In this document: positions 1 to 9,125 of the stretch, piece by piece
Position numbering within the stretch: position 1 is the first letter of the stretch
Layout of the letters: every line of letters starts with the position of its first letter
NCBI GenBank assembly: GCA_017536105.1
Contig: JAFXRZ010000006.1
Coordinates: 363,857-427,856, forward strand
From: Ruminococcus sp.
GTDB lineage: Bacteria > Bacillota_A > Clostridia > Oscillospirales > Ruminococcaceae
Reading direction: 5' to 3'
Length of the DNA stretch: 64,000 nucleotides
Notes under the pieces: generated by a model
Told to the model about the DNA's origin: nothing
Database searches by the model: none
Seen by the model: only the letters and a program-made list of their open reading frames with translations
Translations under genes and position numbers: made by a program

Positions 1-3000
1 TAATCATATACAGTCGAAGGAACTGTGCCGTAGAGCTTGATCTTATAGAGCTTGCCGTCGTCGCCCTTATGGCTGGCAGTTGCGGTGAAGGCATCCTGGC
101 CGATAGCAACTGTTGTGTTGCCGCCGAAGTCGATACCCTCGAGAACGAAGGTATTGTAGAATGCCTTCTGCTGGATCTCTGTGATATCGTCGTTGAGGAT
201 AACGTTCTCAAGGAATCTTACGGTCATGAATGCGGAATCCCAGATAGTTCTTACGGAAGCAGGTACGGTATAGGTCTTGTCTGCTTTTCTGAAAGGATAT
301 ACATAAAGTACGGTCTTATCCTTATTGAAGAGGACGCCGTCCTTGCTGGAGTAATAGAGGTTGCCGGAATTTACCTTGATAGTCTCGAGAGGAGTATAGC
401 CCTTGGCGGCTATATCTTCTTCCTTCAGGTTATTGAAGTTGAACATCGAGATCTGGATATCGGTAACTTTTGCGGGGAAGGTAACGGACTGCATACAATA
501 GTTATTGGAAAATGCGTTGGCGCCGATGGTGGTAACGCTTGCCGGGAATACGTATGCGCCGGCGGTGCCGGACTTAACGCCGAGGGTATGGAGATACCAG
601 CAATCGCTGAAAGCGTTCTGTCCGATGGATGTAACTGTGGCGGAAGGCAGATAAACTGTCTTGAGTGCAGTACACTTATTAAAGAGGTTGTTGTTGATTA
701 TTGCGAGGTTGGAGCCGCTGAGGTCTGCGATCTCAAGGGCTGCGTTGTTAGCGAATGCGCTTGCGCCGATAACATTTGTTGCACCGTTTGCCGGAGCCTT
801 GATAACGATGTGCTTGAGAGCAGTCTTCTCGAAGGCATTGGCATTGATGTTTACGACGGAAGTCGGGAAATAGGATATCCCCTTGGTGTTTGCTGTATCG
901 GTGAACTTTTCAAGAGCTGTGCAGCCGTTGAATGCGTTTGTTCCGATATTATTGAGCTGTGAATTGGCTGCTATATTTACTGTTGTGAGAGCGGTACAGC
1001 CCTGGAATGCGCTTGTGTCGATAGTAGTTACATTTGCAGGGATATCTGCACTTTCAAGAGAAGTACAGCCGTAGAATGTATTTGCGTTGATGACAGTGAT
1101 CTGTGTGAGTGCGCTCTTTCCTGCGTCTGTCCTCGGGAGGGTCTTGAGACTCTTGCAGTTATAGAAGCACTTGGCTCCGATCTGCTTTACTGTGGACTTC
1201 ATGATGATGCTTTCCATGCTCTGGCAGCCGGAGAATGCAGATGCGTCGATAGTCGTAACGTCGCCGAGGAGGACCATATTCTTGATATTGGTGCAGTTCT
1301 CGAAAGCGCTTGTCTGGATAACGACTACGCCTGTGGGAAGGGTTATGGTATCAACGGTGGTGCCGTCAATATTGGAGCCGCAGAGATTTGTGCAGCCCTT
1401 GAACGCAGACTGTCCGCAAACCGCGAAGTTTGTCTTGTTCTGATCGTCGGTGAGGAACGAGAGATACTTGAAGGTCTTGCAGTTGAGGAATGCTTCCTTC
1501 TGAACACCGCCGCAGGTCGAGGGGAACTGAACGGTGAAGGGATAAACGTCGCTGCCGTTAGGAGTTAAGGTAGCGAGCACCTCACAGTCCTTGAAAGCGT
1601 CTGCGTAGATAGTATTTGTCTTGCTTGCGATAACAACGTCTGCAAGCTTTTTGCAGCCGTCGAATACGTTGGCGTTAAGTACAACTACGCCCTCGGGGAG
1701 GGTCACCTCGGGGAGAGACGAGCAGCTCTGGAAGGCTCCGTTACCTAAAGAAACCGTATTCTTTCCGAACTGAACGCCGACGAGTCCTGTACAGGACTGG
1801 AAGCAAGTAGCCGGAATGTTGATGAGGCTGTCGGGGAGCATTACTCTGTTTGCATAGTCTGCAAAATTGGAATTTGCCTTGGCCATTTCGGAACGAGGAT
1901 AGATGCTGAGTACGGGACAGCTTGCAAAGGTTCCGCCGAGATTTGCATTGTACGGATCAACAGTTGCAGTATCTTCGTTATATGTATGCGATTCGGTCGT
2001 ATAGAATATCTTATGAGAGTAATAATCAATGAAATACCATACAAGGTCCTTCGTAGCTTCAACTTTCTGACGCTGCGATTCGAGATTCTTGTCAGTGAAA
2101 GTCAAAGAAGCATATGAATGGGTACCGTCAAGACATATCAGATCATTGGAAACTACAACTTTCTGGAGGATCGAGCATCCGGAGAAAGCAGACTGACCGA
2201 TCATAACAGCGCTCTCGGGCAAAACGATGGAATTGAGATGTGTACAACCGTTGAAAGCGCTTGCTCCTATTCTGATACATTTTGATTTCGAGCCTGTATC
2301 ATCGCCGAATTTGAAGGTGGAAAGACTTGAACAGCCGCTGAATGTACTGTCAGGGATTATTTTAAGATAATCAGGCCAAATAAAGGACTTAAGAGAAGTA
2401 CATTTCGAGAATAATCCTATATCGAATGCAGCCACCTGGATGCCCTGAGGAAGGGTATTGGAGACGCCGTCGGCCTTGACGGTAGTCAGAGCGGAACACT
2501 CCGAGAAGACCTGCTTGCCTAAAGTCGATACAGTCGTGCCGGTACCGAAGTTGACAGTCTTAAGGAGGGAGCATTTTGTGAATGCGGTAGAACCGATCCT
2601 GTCGAGTGCGGTATTGTTGGCAAAGGTGGCTGTCGTGAGCTGAGCACAGCCATTGAACGCATTATCTTCGATAGTTTTCAGGGAAGCGGGGAAAGAAAGA
2701 GATTTCAGAGCGCTGCAGTTTTGGAATGCGGCTTTGCCGATATCGACAGTACTGCTGCTGAAATTGATATATTCAACGAGCTTACAGCCGTTAAAAGCAT
2801 TCTGGTCGATGCTTTTAACATTCTTCATCTGAAGCGTATTGTTTGATGTGCCTCCGACGAAACTTGTACAGCCGTTGAATGTGTTAGCTCCGACTTTCGT
2901 AATGTTATTGCCGAAATCAACAGTCTGGAGATTTGTATGACCCTGGAAATTGCCCGACAGGGTATCGATATAGCTGTCAGCAAAGATCACATGAGAAAGG

Positions 3001-3431
3001 TTCGGGAAACCCGAAAGTGCAAAATCACCGGCAAAAACTATTTCAGCGGAACTATAATCAACAGCCGGGCAATTTTTATTTTTCTCTTTGACCTTTGCAT
3101 ATGCTTCTTCAAGTATAGGCAATACCATTTCGTCAGTGATTCTGAGAGTACTGTCAGAAGCAGAAAAATCATACCTGTGAACAAGATCATAATAGCTGAT
3201 AGTCGTGGTAAAAGTAATATCACCCGTATCATTGTCCTTGGCTACGGTCGCAGAGCTCGTGAGCTGGCCGTAGCTGTTTCCTCCGTAGGTCGCAGAATAG
3301 CTGCTGCTCGCGGCATCTGCAACAATGACCGACGTTGACGGCAATGGTAGATACTTAGCTATCTCCGGCATCGGAAGTGCCGAGGAGAACATAAGCGCTG
3401 CACACACGCCGGCAACTAATCTTTTGTTCAT
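1..3431 (-). CDS. Secreted BspA-like leucine-rich-repeat protein, 3' end outside window
   Basis: Open frame of 1143 codons read leftward from an ATG at 3431, preceded by a GGAGG site; it runs off the left edge without a stop, so the C-terminus is missing. The N-terminus is a signal peptide (MNKR, then a hydrophobic stretch, Ala-rich end near residue 40). Most of the rest is made of repeats of about 23 residues with the pattern I-x-x-x-A-F-x-x-C-x-x-L-x-x-V/I-x-L-P, typical of the BspA/LRR_5 family. About 25 repeats are visible, with one repeat-poor insertion around residues 440-500. Such proteins are surface or secreted binding proteins in gut bacteria; the ligand is unknown. A dockerin or anchor could lie beyond the edge. 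Family assignment is firm, function is not. Confidence 0.9.
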   Translation of the reverse strand, partial: MNKRLVAGVCAALMFSSALPMPEIAKYLPLPSTSVIVADAASSSYSATYGGNSYGQLTSSATVAKDNDTGDITFTTTISYYDLVHRYDFSASDSTLRITDEMVLPILEEAYAKVKEKNKNCPAVDYSSAEIVFAGDFALSGFPNLSHVIFADSYIDTLSGNFQGHTNLQTVDFGNNITKVGANTFNGCTSFVGGTSNNTLQMKNVKSIDQNAFNGCKLVEYINFSSSTVDIGKAAFQNCSALKSLSFPASLKTIEDNAFNGCAQLTTATFANNTALDRIGSTAFTKCSLLKTVNFGTGTTVSTLGKQVFSECSALTTVKADGVSNTLPQGIQVAAFDIGLFSKCTSLKSFIWPDYLKIIPDSTFSGCSSLSTFKFGDDTGSKSKCIRIGASAFNGCTHLNSIVLPESAVMIGQSAFSGCSILQKVVVSNDLICLDGTHSYASLTFTDKNLESQRQKVEATKDLVWYFIDYYSHKIFYTTESHTYNEDTATVDPYNANLGGTFASCPVLSIYPRSEMAKANSNFADYANRVMLPDSLINIPATCFQSCTGLVGVQFGKNTVSLGNGAFQSCSSLPEVTLPEGVVVLNANVFDGCKKLADVVIASKTNTIYADAFKDCEVLATLTPNGSDVYPFTVQFPSTCGGVQKEAFLNCKTFKYLSFLTDDQNKTNFAVCGQSAFKGCTNLCGSNIDGTTVDTITLPTGVVVIQTSAFENCTNIKNMVLLGDVTTIDASAFSGCQSMESIIMKSTVKQIGAKCFYNCKSLKTLPRTDAGKSALTQITVINANTFYGCTSLESADIPANVTTIDTSAFQGCTALTTVNIAANSQLNNIGTNAFNGCTALEKFTDTANTKGISYFPTSVVNINANAFEKTALKHIVIKAPANGATNVIGASAFANNAALEIADLSGSNLAIINNNLFNKCTALKTVYLPSATVTSIGQNAFSDCWYLHTLGVKSGTAGAYVFPASVTTIGANAFSNNYCMQSVTFPAKVTDIQISMFNFNNLKEEDIAAKGYTPLETIKVNSGNLYYSSKDGVLFNKDKTVLYVYPFRKADKTYTVPASVRTIWDSAFMTVRFLENVILNDDITEIQQKAFYNTFVLEGIDFGGNTTVAIGQDAFTATASHKGDDGKLYKIKLYGTVPSTVYD

Positions 3432-3504
3432 ATTATTTCCTCCCTAATATTATTAACAACAACCGGGACAAGACGACATTCTGACCCAGTTTATTATCCA
3501 TATA

Positions 3505-3533
3505 AGTATATCATACTTTATAAAAAAAGTCAA
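3505..3533 (-). promoter_or_regulatory. Promoter of the LRR protein gene
   Basis: On the minus strand TTGACT and TATACT are separated by 17 bp, with TGa before the -10 (extended -10). The predicted leader is about 70 nt and ends at the AGGGAGG site before the ATG at 3431. Confidence 0.7.
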
Positions 3534-3570
3534 CGGGGAGAGGAAACTTTTTACCGAACTGTAAAGAATA

Positions 3571-3600
3571 AAGAGAGAGCTCAGAGCCGGGCTCTCTCTT
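3571..3600 (-). terminator. Terminator of the cotJ operon
   Basis: Perfect 10-bp stem (AAGAGAGAGC / GCTCTCTCTT) with a 10-nt loop, just after the cotJC stop. On the minus strand it is followed by a T-rich stretch. It could also work on the plus strand. Confidence 0.7.
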
Positions 3601-3608
3601 TTCGGGAC

Positions 3609-4205
3609 TTACTTATCGAAGGAGGGGTTGAAGGCGTAGAAGTTCTTAGCGTCCAGCATATCCTGGACTATACGCAGGCCTTCGCCGAAGCGCTGGAAGT
3701 GGACGATCTCCCGTTCGCGGAGGAATTTCAGGGGATCCCGCACGTCGGGGTCATCCACAAGGCGGAGCAGGTTGTCGTAGGTGGTACGGGCTTTCTGTTC
3801 GGCGGCAAGGTCTTCGACCAGGTCGGTGACGGCGTCGCCTTTTGATTGCAGTGTCGATGCGGAGAAAGGAACTCCCGATGCTGCCTGGGGATAGATGCCT
3901 GTTGTATGATCGACGAAATAGGTCTCGAAGCCGCCTTCGCGTATCTCCTTTATCGTAAGGTTCTTGGTGAGCTGGTAGAGAATAGCAGAGATCATCTCCA
4001 TATGGGCAAGCTCCTCTGTGCCGATGTCGCTGAGGATCGCCTGTATCTCTCTTGCAGGGGCTGTATATCGCTGGGAGAGATAGCGGACGGAAGCTCCCAA
4101 TTCTCCGTCCGGACCGCCGAGCTGGGAAATTATGACTTTCGCAAGGGCGGGGTTCGGGGTCTTTATCTTTACGGGATACTGCAATTTCTTTTCATACTGC
4201 CACAT
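3609..4205 (-). CDS. cotJC: Spore coat protein CotJC, manganese-catalase-like
   Basis: A 198-residue protein, the usual CotJC length, starting MWQYEKKLQYPVK. It belongs to the ferritin-like manganese-catalase family. The carboxylate/His ligands are visible in the EELAHMEM helix, and a later helix carries E-x-x-H in EREIVHFQRF. The CotJ set sits in the spore coat of Bacillus and is found in many Clostridia, including some with doubtful sporulation. Its ATG overlaps the cotJB stop (TGATG), so the two are translationally coupled. It is last in the cotJA-cotJB-cotJC operon and is followed by a strong terminator. Catalase activity is plausible from the ligands but not demonstrated by sequence. Confidence 0.93.
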   Translation of the reverse strand: MWQYEKKLQYPVKIKTPNPALAKVIISQLGGPDGELGASVRYLSQRYTAPAREIQAILSDIGTEELAHMEMISAILYQLTKNLTIKEIREGGFETYFVDHTTGIYPQAASGVPFSASTLQSKGDAVTDLVEDLAAEQKARTTYDNLLRLVDDPDVRDPLKFLREREIVHFQRFGEGLRIVQDMLDAKNFYAFNPSFDK

Positions 4206-4462
4206 CAGTCATCCTCTCCTTCCCACGGGAACGGTTCCGTGACCCAGGTCCAGCGCTTTTCTCCTCCTGCGGAAGAAAGGGTGAGGGGTCCGTATTTATC
4301 CTCGTATTCTCTGACTGCATCGTCGTGTTCTTTCTTATGTTTCTCAAAATAGGCCAGGGCTTCTCTGCAGGTAGGGTGGCTGTCGAGATACAGGCCTGCT
4401 TCGTTCATGGCGAAGCATTCTGTGCGGACACGGCAGAGAAGCTTTTTCTTATCGTTATCCAT
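4205..4462 (-). CDS. cotJB: Spore coat protein CotJB
   Basis: An 85-residue protein with the CotJB signature: a Cys-Arg-x-x-x-Glu-Cys-Phe-Ala helix, then LYLDSHP, EALAYFEKH, and the tyrosine-rich REYEDKYGPLT near the end. The family is a small helical protein co-encoded with CotJC and needed in Bacillus for coat assembly. It overlaps the upstream cotJA by 8 bp and the downstream cotJC by 1 bp. Confidence 0.92.
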   Translation of the reverse strand: MDNDKKKLLCRVRTECFAMNEAGLYLDSHPTCREALAYFEKHKKEHDDAVREYEDKYGPLTLSSAGGEKRWTWVTEPFPWEGEDD

Positions 4463-4688
4463 GCTTCACAGCCTCCTCTCCGATGAAGGGCTTATCGAGT
4501 GCCGAAAACAATGTTCCACGGCAGAGGGCTGTTTCGGGGTCGTAGGGCTTTTCCCACTGCTGGAACGGCACATAAGCCATGGCTATGGGTGTTTCGTCGG
4601 GGAAGGATGATATCCCCTGCTGATTATCGCTGCTGTCGTCTTTGCCGATGAGGACGCCAAGCAGATCGCTGTTTATATTTTCCATCAT
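4455..4688 (-). CDS. cotJA: Spore coat-associated protein CotJA
   Basis: A 77-residue protein with the CotJA core: AMAYVPFQQW, then a tyrosine, then ALCRGTLFSALDKPF. A perfect AGGAGG site precedes a double ATG (4688 or 4685); the first gives the better spacing. It is first in the three-gene cotJ operon. The promoter was not resolved; the operon diverges from rnpB, whose promoter begins about 60 bp away. Confidence 0.9.
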   Translation of the reverse strand: MMENINSDLLGVLIGKDDSSDNQQGISSFPDETPIAMAYVPFQQWEKPYDPETALCRGTLFSALDKPFIGEEAVKHG

Positions 4689-4750
4689 ATACCTCCTGTC
4701 ATTTTCGGCCTGCGGGGCCGCTGTTTTATCCTATGCCGGAGGCTATCGGA

Positions 4751-4779
4751 TTGACAAAGAAGCACAGTTATGATATAAT
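4751..4779 (+). promoter_or_regulatory. Near-consensus promoter of rnpB
   Basis: TTGACA, a 17-bp spacer, and TATAAT with an extended TGa: a perfect sigma-70-type promoter, fitting a highly expressed stable RNA. The predicted start is near 4786, about 70 nt before the RNase P P1 helix, so either 5' processing occurs or the RNA has a leader. The leader can form a 9-bp hairpin (ACAGCTGTT at 4817 with AGCGGCTGT near 4843). Confidence 0.9.
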
Positions 4780-4854
4780 AAAATCAAATATGAGGATATT
4801 CCGTAAACGGCATTTCACAGCTGTTATCCGTCAGATATGATGAGCGGCTGTAGC

Positions 4855-5258
4855 TTTAGTCTTTGTTTGGGAAAGCGCTTTTTCAGCGGGCTGTACGGTA
4901 ACGTGAACGCTTTTAGTTCATGAGGAAAGTCCGGGCACCGCAGAGCAGGATAGCTGATAACGTCAGCCGAGGGTGACCTCCGAGCAAGTGCAACAGAAAT
5001 ATACCGTTGGGGCTTCGGCTCCAATAAGGGTGGAAAGGCGAGGTAAGAGCTCACCGGAGCGTCGGAGACGGCGCTGCCATGTAAACCTTATCCGGTGCAA
5101 CACCAATGGTAGCAGGCAGGCCAATGGCTGCTCGTCAGGCCTGTCAGCTATAGGTGGCTCGAGCCGTCGGGTGACCGACGGTCAAGATAGATTACCGTAC
5201 TCGACAAAACCCGGCTTACAGGCCCGGTGGAGAAGCGTTTTCCCATGCAAAGACTTAT
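4855..5258 (+). ncRNA. rnpB: RNase P RNA (bacterial class A)
   Basis: The catalytic RNA of RNase P, which removes 5' leaders from pre-tRNAs. Universally conserved pieces appear in order: GAGGAAAGTCCGGGC near 4920, ACAGAAATA near 4991, GGTAAGAGCTCACCGG near 5043, AGATAGATTACCG near 5187, and ACAAAACCCGGCTTACAGG near 5204. Their spacing and order are those of class A RNA. The ends are set from helix P1: 4858-4893 pairs with 5219-5255. This P1 is about 34 bp with only two mismatches and one bulge, far longer than usual. No protein gene overlaps it; the short open frames here are by-products. Confidence 0.95.
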
Positions 5259-5347
5259 CGATGCACTATTACGAATAATATATAATTATCGTAAGCTTGG
5301 ATTCGGCTTACTGTATTTATGTTTTCCGGAAGAACTGCGGGGTAGTA

Positions 5348-7360
5348 ATGCAAATGAGGCTGCTTAAAACATATATCAACTGCATAAAGGCTCAGCCGCG
5401 GCTTTACCCGGCCTGTGTTCTTGCGGTCGCTGCTTTTGAGACTGTAAAGATCGCGGTGCTGCTCATATACTTTTTGAAGCTTTCTCTTCCGATGACAATA
5501 GTGTTCGTGCTTTGCCCCTTGGCGAGCACGGCACTTTTTTGGCTTGCGAACACTTGTCCCCTGCGGTCTCCGCTATGGCTCTACAGGGTCATAGGCATAG
5601 GGCTGTTCGTAAATATGGGATATAAAAGGGCAATAAACTATATCTGTGACGAGCCTTATGAAGGGCCTCACGGCTTTGCTGCCTGGGGCTGGATATGGCT
5701 GAAGCCCTTGCTGATATGCAGCGGTGTTCTTGCTGCACACAGGCTGCTCTCCTTTATGTCGGAAAAAGGCTTCAAGGCAGGCAAGGCTTACCGCTCGGCT
5801 CTGGCTTCCCTGCAGCCCTTCTTCGGGACAGAGGGCAGGAAGGACATAAAGAACCGGAAAAGCCTGCTCATCGTTCCGGGGTGTATTATCCTGTGTTTTT
5901 CGGCAGTGCTGGTGCTCACAACGGCTTTTCTGCACTATCATTTTCCGAACATGGACATTGACGCCATACTTTTCACTGTGCGGTATGCAAACGACGGATT
6001 CAGCCCGGAACTCGGACGGAAACTGCTGCTTTACGGAGCGATCGCTGTCTGCGGCGCTGCCGTATTCTGCGTAAGGCTCGTGAGGATGTTCAAAGCCGAG
6101 AAGCTGGTTTTCAAAAGCCCGGACAAAAAATCGGGGATAAAGTCCAGCGCAAAGGCTTCGAGGCGGCTGATGCTTGCAATAATACCTATGATCTCGGTCT
6201 ATATGCTGGTGGACGAAGCGAATATCCTGACCTACGCCGAGCATCTTCTGCACAGGTCACAGCTTTACGAGAACTATTATGTTGTTCCCGACTCGTCGGT
6301 CATCACCTTCCCGGAGGAGAAAAAGAATCTTATCTACATATATCTTGAATCCTTCGAGAACAGCTACGCCTCTCCGGAGAACGGAGGCTTGCAGCCGAGG
6401 GATCTTATGCCGGAGCTGACGCAGCTTGCAAACGAGAACATAAACTTCTCACATACGGACAAGCTGGGAGGTTCCACGGCCTGGGCACCGAGCATAGCTT
6501 ACACCATGGGTGCTACCATAGCGCAGACTTCGGGCGTGCTTCTGATGACGCCTTTGGGCAAGATGCGAAACAGCATGGGAGATCTGCAGAGCTTCCTGCC
6601 CTCGCTGCGAAGGCTTGAGGATGTTTTGCACGACAACGGCTACGAGCAGCTTTACATCGAGGGGTCGGATTCCTCCTTTGCGGCTTACAACAGATACGTG
6701 GGCAGGTATGACGACAGTAATATCTTCGACCTGAACACGGCAAGGGACGAAGGGCTTATCCCCGAGGACTACTTTGAGATGTGGGGCTTCGAGGACATGA
6801 AGATGTTTGAGTTCTCGAAGATGAAGATAGAGGAGCTTGCAAAAGGTGACAAGCCCTTTGCGGTGACGATGTACACAATGGATACCCACAGCTACGAAGA
6901 AGGCTATGAATGTCCGCTGTGCGACACAAGCATCGAAAACAGCTTTGCGAGGACTATCCGCTGCACCTCGAAGCAGGTGGGGGATTTCATCGAATGGCTC
7001 AAAGGCAGGCCGTATTTCAAGGACACGGTAGTTATCCTGACGGGAGATCACATTGCCGAGCATCTGCCGGAGGGCATCGAATTTGAAGCCAACGGATACA
7101 TGAGATCGCCCTACAACTGCTTTATAAACGCTCAGGCACAGCCTTTGAACATGAAGAACAGGCAGTTCTCTCCTCTCGATATGTTCCCGACGACTGTCGC
7201 AGCCCTCGGAGCTGACATCAAGGGAGACAGGCTTGGCCTCGGCACCGATCTTTTCTCCGGCACGCCCACGCTCTGCGAAGAGCTTGGGACGGAGGAATTT
7301 ACGGATCAGCTGCAGCAGCGCTCCTATTACTTTAACGATGAATTCTGGAAAGATACATAA
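5348..7360 (+). CDS. Membrane LTA-synthase/phosphoglycerol-transferase family protein
   Basis: A 670-residue protein from the ATG at 5348, preceded by GCGGGG; an in-frame ATG at 5297 has no ribosome site. The first ~300 residues hold six or seven hydrophobic segments. The extracellular remainder is an alkaline-phosphatase/sulfatase-superfamily domain: the metal-binding Glu in YIYLESFENSY (about residue 340), the nucleophile Thr in GGSTAWAPS, and the metal site in VILTGDHIAEH (about residue 585). The family (LtaS, MdoB/OpgB) moves glycerol phosphate from phosphatidylglycerol to lipoteichoic acid or other glycans. The acceptor here is unknown. It is followed 20 bp later by the zinc-ribbon gene on the same strand. 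Confidence 0.85.
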   Translation: MQMRLLKTYINCIKAQPRLYPACVLAVAAFETVKIAVLLIYFLKLSLPMTIVFVLCPLASTALFWLANTCPLRSPLWLYRVIGIGLFVNMGYKRAINYICDEPYEGPHGFAAWGWIWLKPLLICSGVLAAHRLLSFMSEKGFKAGKAYRSALASLQPFFGTEGRKDIKNRKSLLIVPGCIILCFSAVLVLTTAFLHYHFPNMDIDAILFTVRYANDGFSPELGRKLLLYGAIAVCGAAVFCVRLVRMFKAEKLVFKSPDKKSGIKSSAKASRRLMLAIIPMISVYMLVDEANILTYAEHLLHRSQLYENYYVVPDSSVITFPEEKKNLIYIYLESFENSYASPENGGLQPRDLMPELTQLANENINFSHTDKLGGSTAWAPSIAYTMGATIAQTSGVLLMTPLGKMRNSMGDLQSFLPSLRRLEDVLHDNGYEQLYIEGSDSSFAAYNRYVGRYDDSNIFDLNTARDEGLIPEDYFEMWGFEDMKMFEFSKMKIEELAKGDKPFAVTMYTMDTHSYEEGYECPLCDTSIENSFARTIRCTSKQVGDFIEWLKGRPYFKDTVVILTGDHIAEHLPEGIEFEANGYMRSPYNCFINAQAQPLNMKNRQFSPLDMFPTTVAALGADIKGDRLGLGTDLFSGTPTLCEELGTEEFTDQLQQRSYYFNDEFWKDT

Positions 7361-7380
7361 GATGGATACAGGAGGACAAT

Positions 7381-9075
7381 ATGTTTTGCAATAAATGCGG
7401 AAACCAAATTGAAGACGACGCTCTGTTCTGCAAGAGCTGCGGCGCAAAGGTCGCTGAGACAACTGCCGGACCTGTGCCTGCACCGGCACCTGTTCCGGCA
7501 CCGGCTGCAAGCCCAAAAAAGAAAGGCTACAAGACTGAGATAATCATTCTTGCGGTGGTGCTGGCTGTGGTGCTGGCAGTATCGGCGGTGTTCATCATCA
7601 AAGGCAGGAACAAAAAGGACTCGGACGATGATGACGACCGGGGAAGCTCACGCTCGGCGAAGGGCGATGACGACTACAGCATACCCGATAAGACAGATCT
7701 TCCCGACGGAGAGTATTCAGGTATGAGCTCTGTGATCGAAGCTTCCGACCCTATACAGTCAGGCAGCTGCTCTGTAAGCTTTACCGTTAGAGACGGCAAG
7801 ATCACCCTTTGCACGGCAACGCTTTATGACGAAGAAGGAACGCTTAAAGATAATTTCTATTGTCCGCAGAACGAGGACGAAGAGTTCCGAAAGAGAGTTG
7901 ATGAGGTCGTTGAGGCTGCAAACACTTATGCCGGCGAATTTATGTATTTCACTAATGTGGATGATATCGATAAGATAGAAGGGGCAGAGGTGATATACGA
8001 GCAGTTCAAGGCGGCCGTGGAAGATGCCGTGAAGGATGTTCCGGCGAAGGAAGAGGATACTTCCGGGGAAGATGAAGTCCCTGATGATATATTCGGGAAG
8101 GACGAGAGCTCAGAAGATGATGAAAAGCCGGATGAACCGGATAAAGACGAAAGCTCCGGGGATGATATGCCCGTTATCATGCCTGGGCTTGAAAAAGAAA
8201 AGGATGCCGAGAAATACGCGCAGATCGTTGTTGACAACGAAGCTCTGTGGCTCGGGGATTTCAGGGAATTCACCCTTTACGGCAACACAGACCTGACCTA
8301 CACGGGCATACCCAACTGCTGGTTCGAGGATGTTGACATGGACGGCGAGCTTGAATTTATCTTCGGCGGCTTCAACATGGGAACTCAGGGCGGTATCGGC
8401 TACAGGATCTACGAATTCGTTGACGGAGAGATGAAGGCGACTTATCCTGATTACGGCTACGGAGTTGACAGAGACGAACCCCTTTACGCAGGCTCCATAA
8501 ATTCTATTATCCGCAACGATACCGACACCTCCGACCTTACGGGATTCAAGGCAGTTCACGGCGAACTTCTGATGAACGAGAACGGGATATGCAGGTATTA
8601 TTTCCCGACGATATTCAGCTATGTTGACGCAGGCTACAGCATCAGTTCTCTTATCATAAACAGGTCGGATAACAGCTGTTCAACAGAGAATATAGGCTCT
8701 TACTCATACCCCTACTACCTTAACGAAGATCGCGGTCCGGATTACCTTATGGGAAGCTACACCGGTCCCGAGGATTATATATCGAGAGAAGAGCTTGCCG
8801 AAGGGATCAAGGATCATTTTGCCGGCTTGACTGTTGTCGATGTTAATATCAAGGCTATCCCCTGCACGTCATTTGCAAGAGAGGTGGATCCCTTGCAGTG
8901 CGGATTTGAATATGAATGCTACGAGGATATGAGCAGGAGCGACAGGCTTGAAGCTTTGAAGGAGTCCTATCTTGCATATTCCAACGAAACTACAGGCAAG
9001 CGTTCCGAGCTTTGCGATACGATGCTTGATGATCTTGAAAAGATCGGGAACGGGACATATGACCCGGGATATTAA
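7381..9075 (+). CDS. Zinc-ribbon, single-pass membrane protein with degenerate FMN-binding-like domain
   Basis: A 564-residue protein preceded by GGAGG. Residues 1-24 are a zinc ribbon with two Cys pairs (CNKCG and CKSCG). A Pro/Ala linker and one transmembrane segment (about 56-75) follow, so the ribbon is cytoplasmic. Outside, an Asp-rich linker leads to a domain starting DGEYSGMSS with a VRDGKI strand and ending GAEVIYEQFKAAV. This pattern resembles FMN_bind domains but lacks the SGAT threonine that carries FMN, so a non-flavin role is likely. An acidic linker and a ~300-residue C-terminal domain of unknown fold follow. The gene ends at a strong hairpin shared with the convergent superoxide reductase gene. 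Confidence 0.75.
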   Translation: MFCNKCGNQIEDDALFCKSCGAKVAETTAGPVPAPAPVPAPAASPKKKGYKTEIIILAVVLAVVLAVSAVFIIKGRNKKDSDDDDDRGSSRSAKGDDDYSIPDKTDLPDGEYSGMSSVIEASDPIQSGSCSVSFTVRDGKITLCTATLYDEEGTLKDNFYCPQNEDEEFRKRVDEVVEAANTYAGEFMYFTNVDDIDKIEGAEVIYEQFKAAVEDAVKDVPAKEEDTSGEDEVPDDIFGKDESSEDDEKPDEPDKDESSGDDMPVIMPGLEKEKDAEKYAQIVVDNEALWLGDFREFTLYGNTDLTYTGIPNCWFEDVDMDGELEFIFGGFNMGTQGGIGYRIYEFVDGEMKATYPDYGYGVDRDEPLYAGSINSIIRNDTDTSDLTGFKAVHGELLMNENGICRYYFPTIFSYVDAGYSISSLIINRSDNSCSTENIGSYSYPYYLNEDRGPDYLMGSYTGPEDYISREELAEGIKDHFAGLTVVDVNIKAIPCTSFAREVDPLQCGFEYECYEDMSRSDRLEALKESYLAYSNETTGKRSELCDTMLDDLEKIGNGTYDPGY

Positions 9076-9084
9076 GGCATAAAA

Positions 9085-9114
9085 AAAGGCAGCTGCCCGA
9101 AAACAGCTGCCTTT
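9085..9114. terminator. Bidirectional terminator between convergent genes
   Basis: An 11-bp perfect stem AAAGGCAGCTG / CAGCTGCCTTT with an 8-nt loop. Seven As lie on the left and a T-rich stretch on the right, so it can terminate both the plus-strand gene ending at 9075 and the minus-strand gene ending at 9126. Confidence 0.85.
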
Positions 9115-9125
9115 CGTATTTTATA

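Noticed and set aside
69..962. Plus-strand open frame of 297 codons
   Set aside because: It is antisense to the leucine-rich-repeat gene. The regular LRR pattern is only on the minus strand, and the plus frame has no ribosome site.
4824..5278. Short open frames on both strands
   Set aside because: They fall inside the RNase P RNA gene, whose conserved RNA segments explain the sequence.
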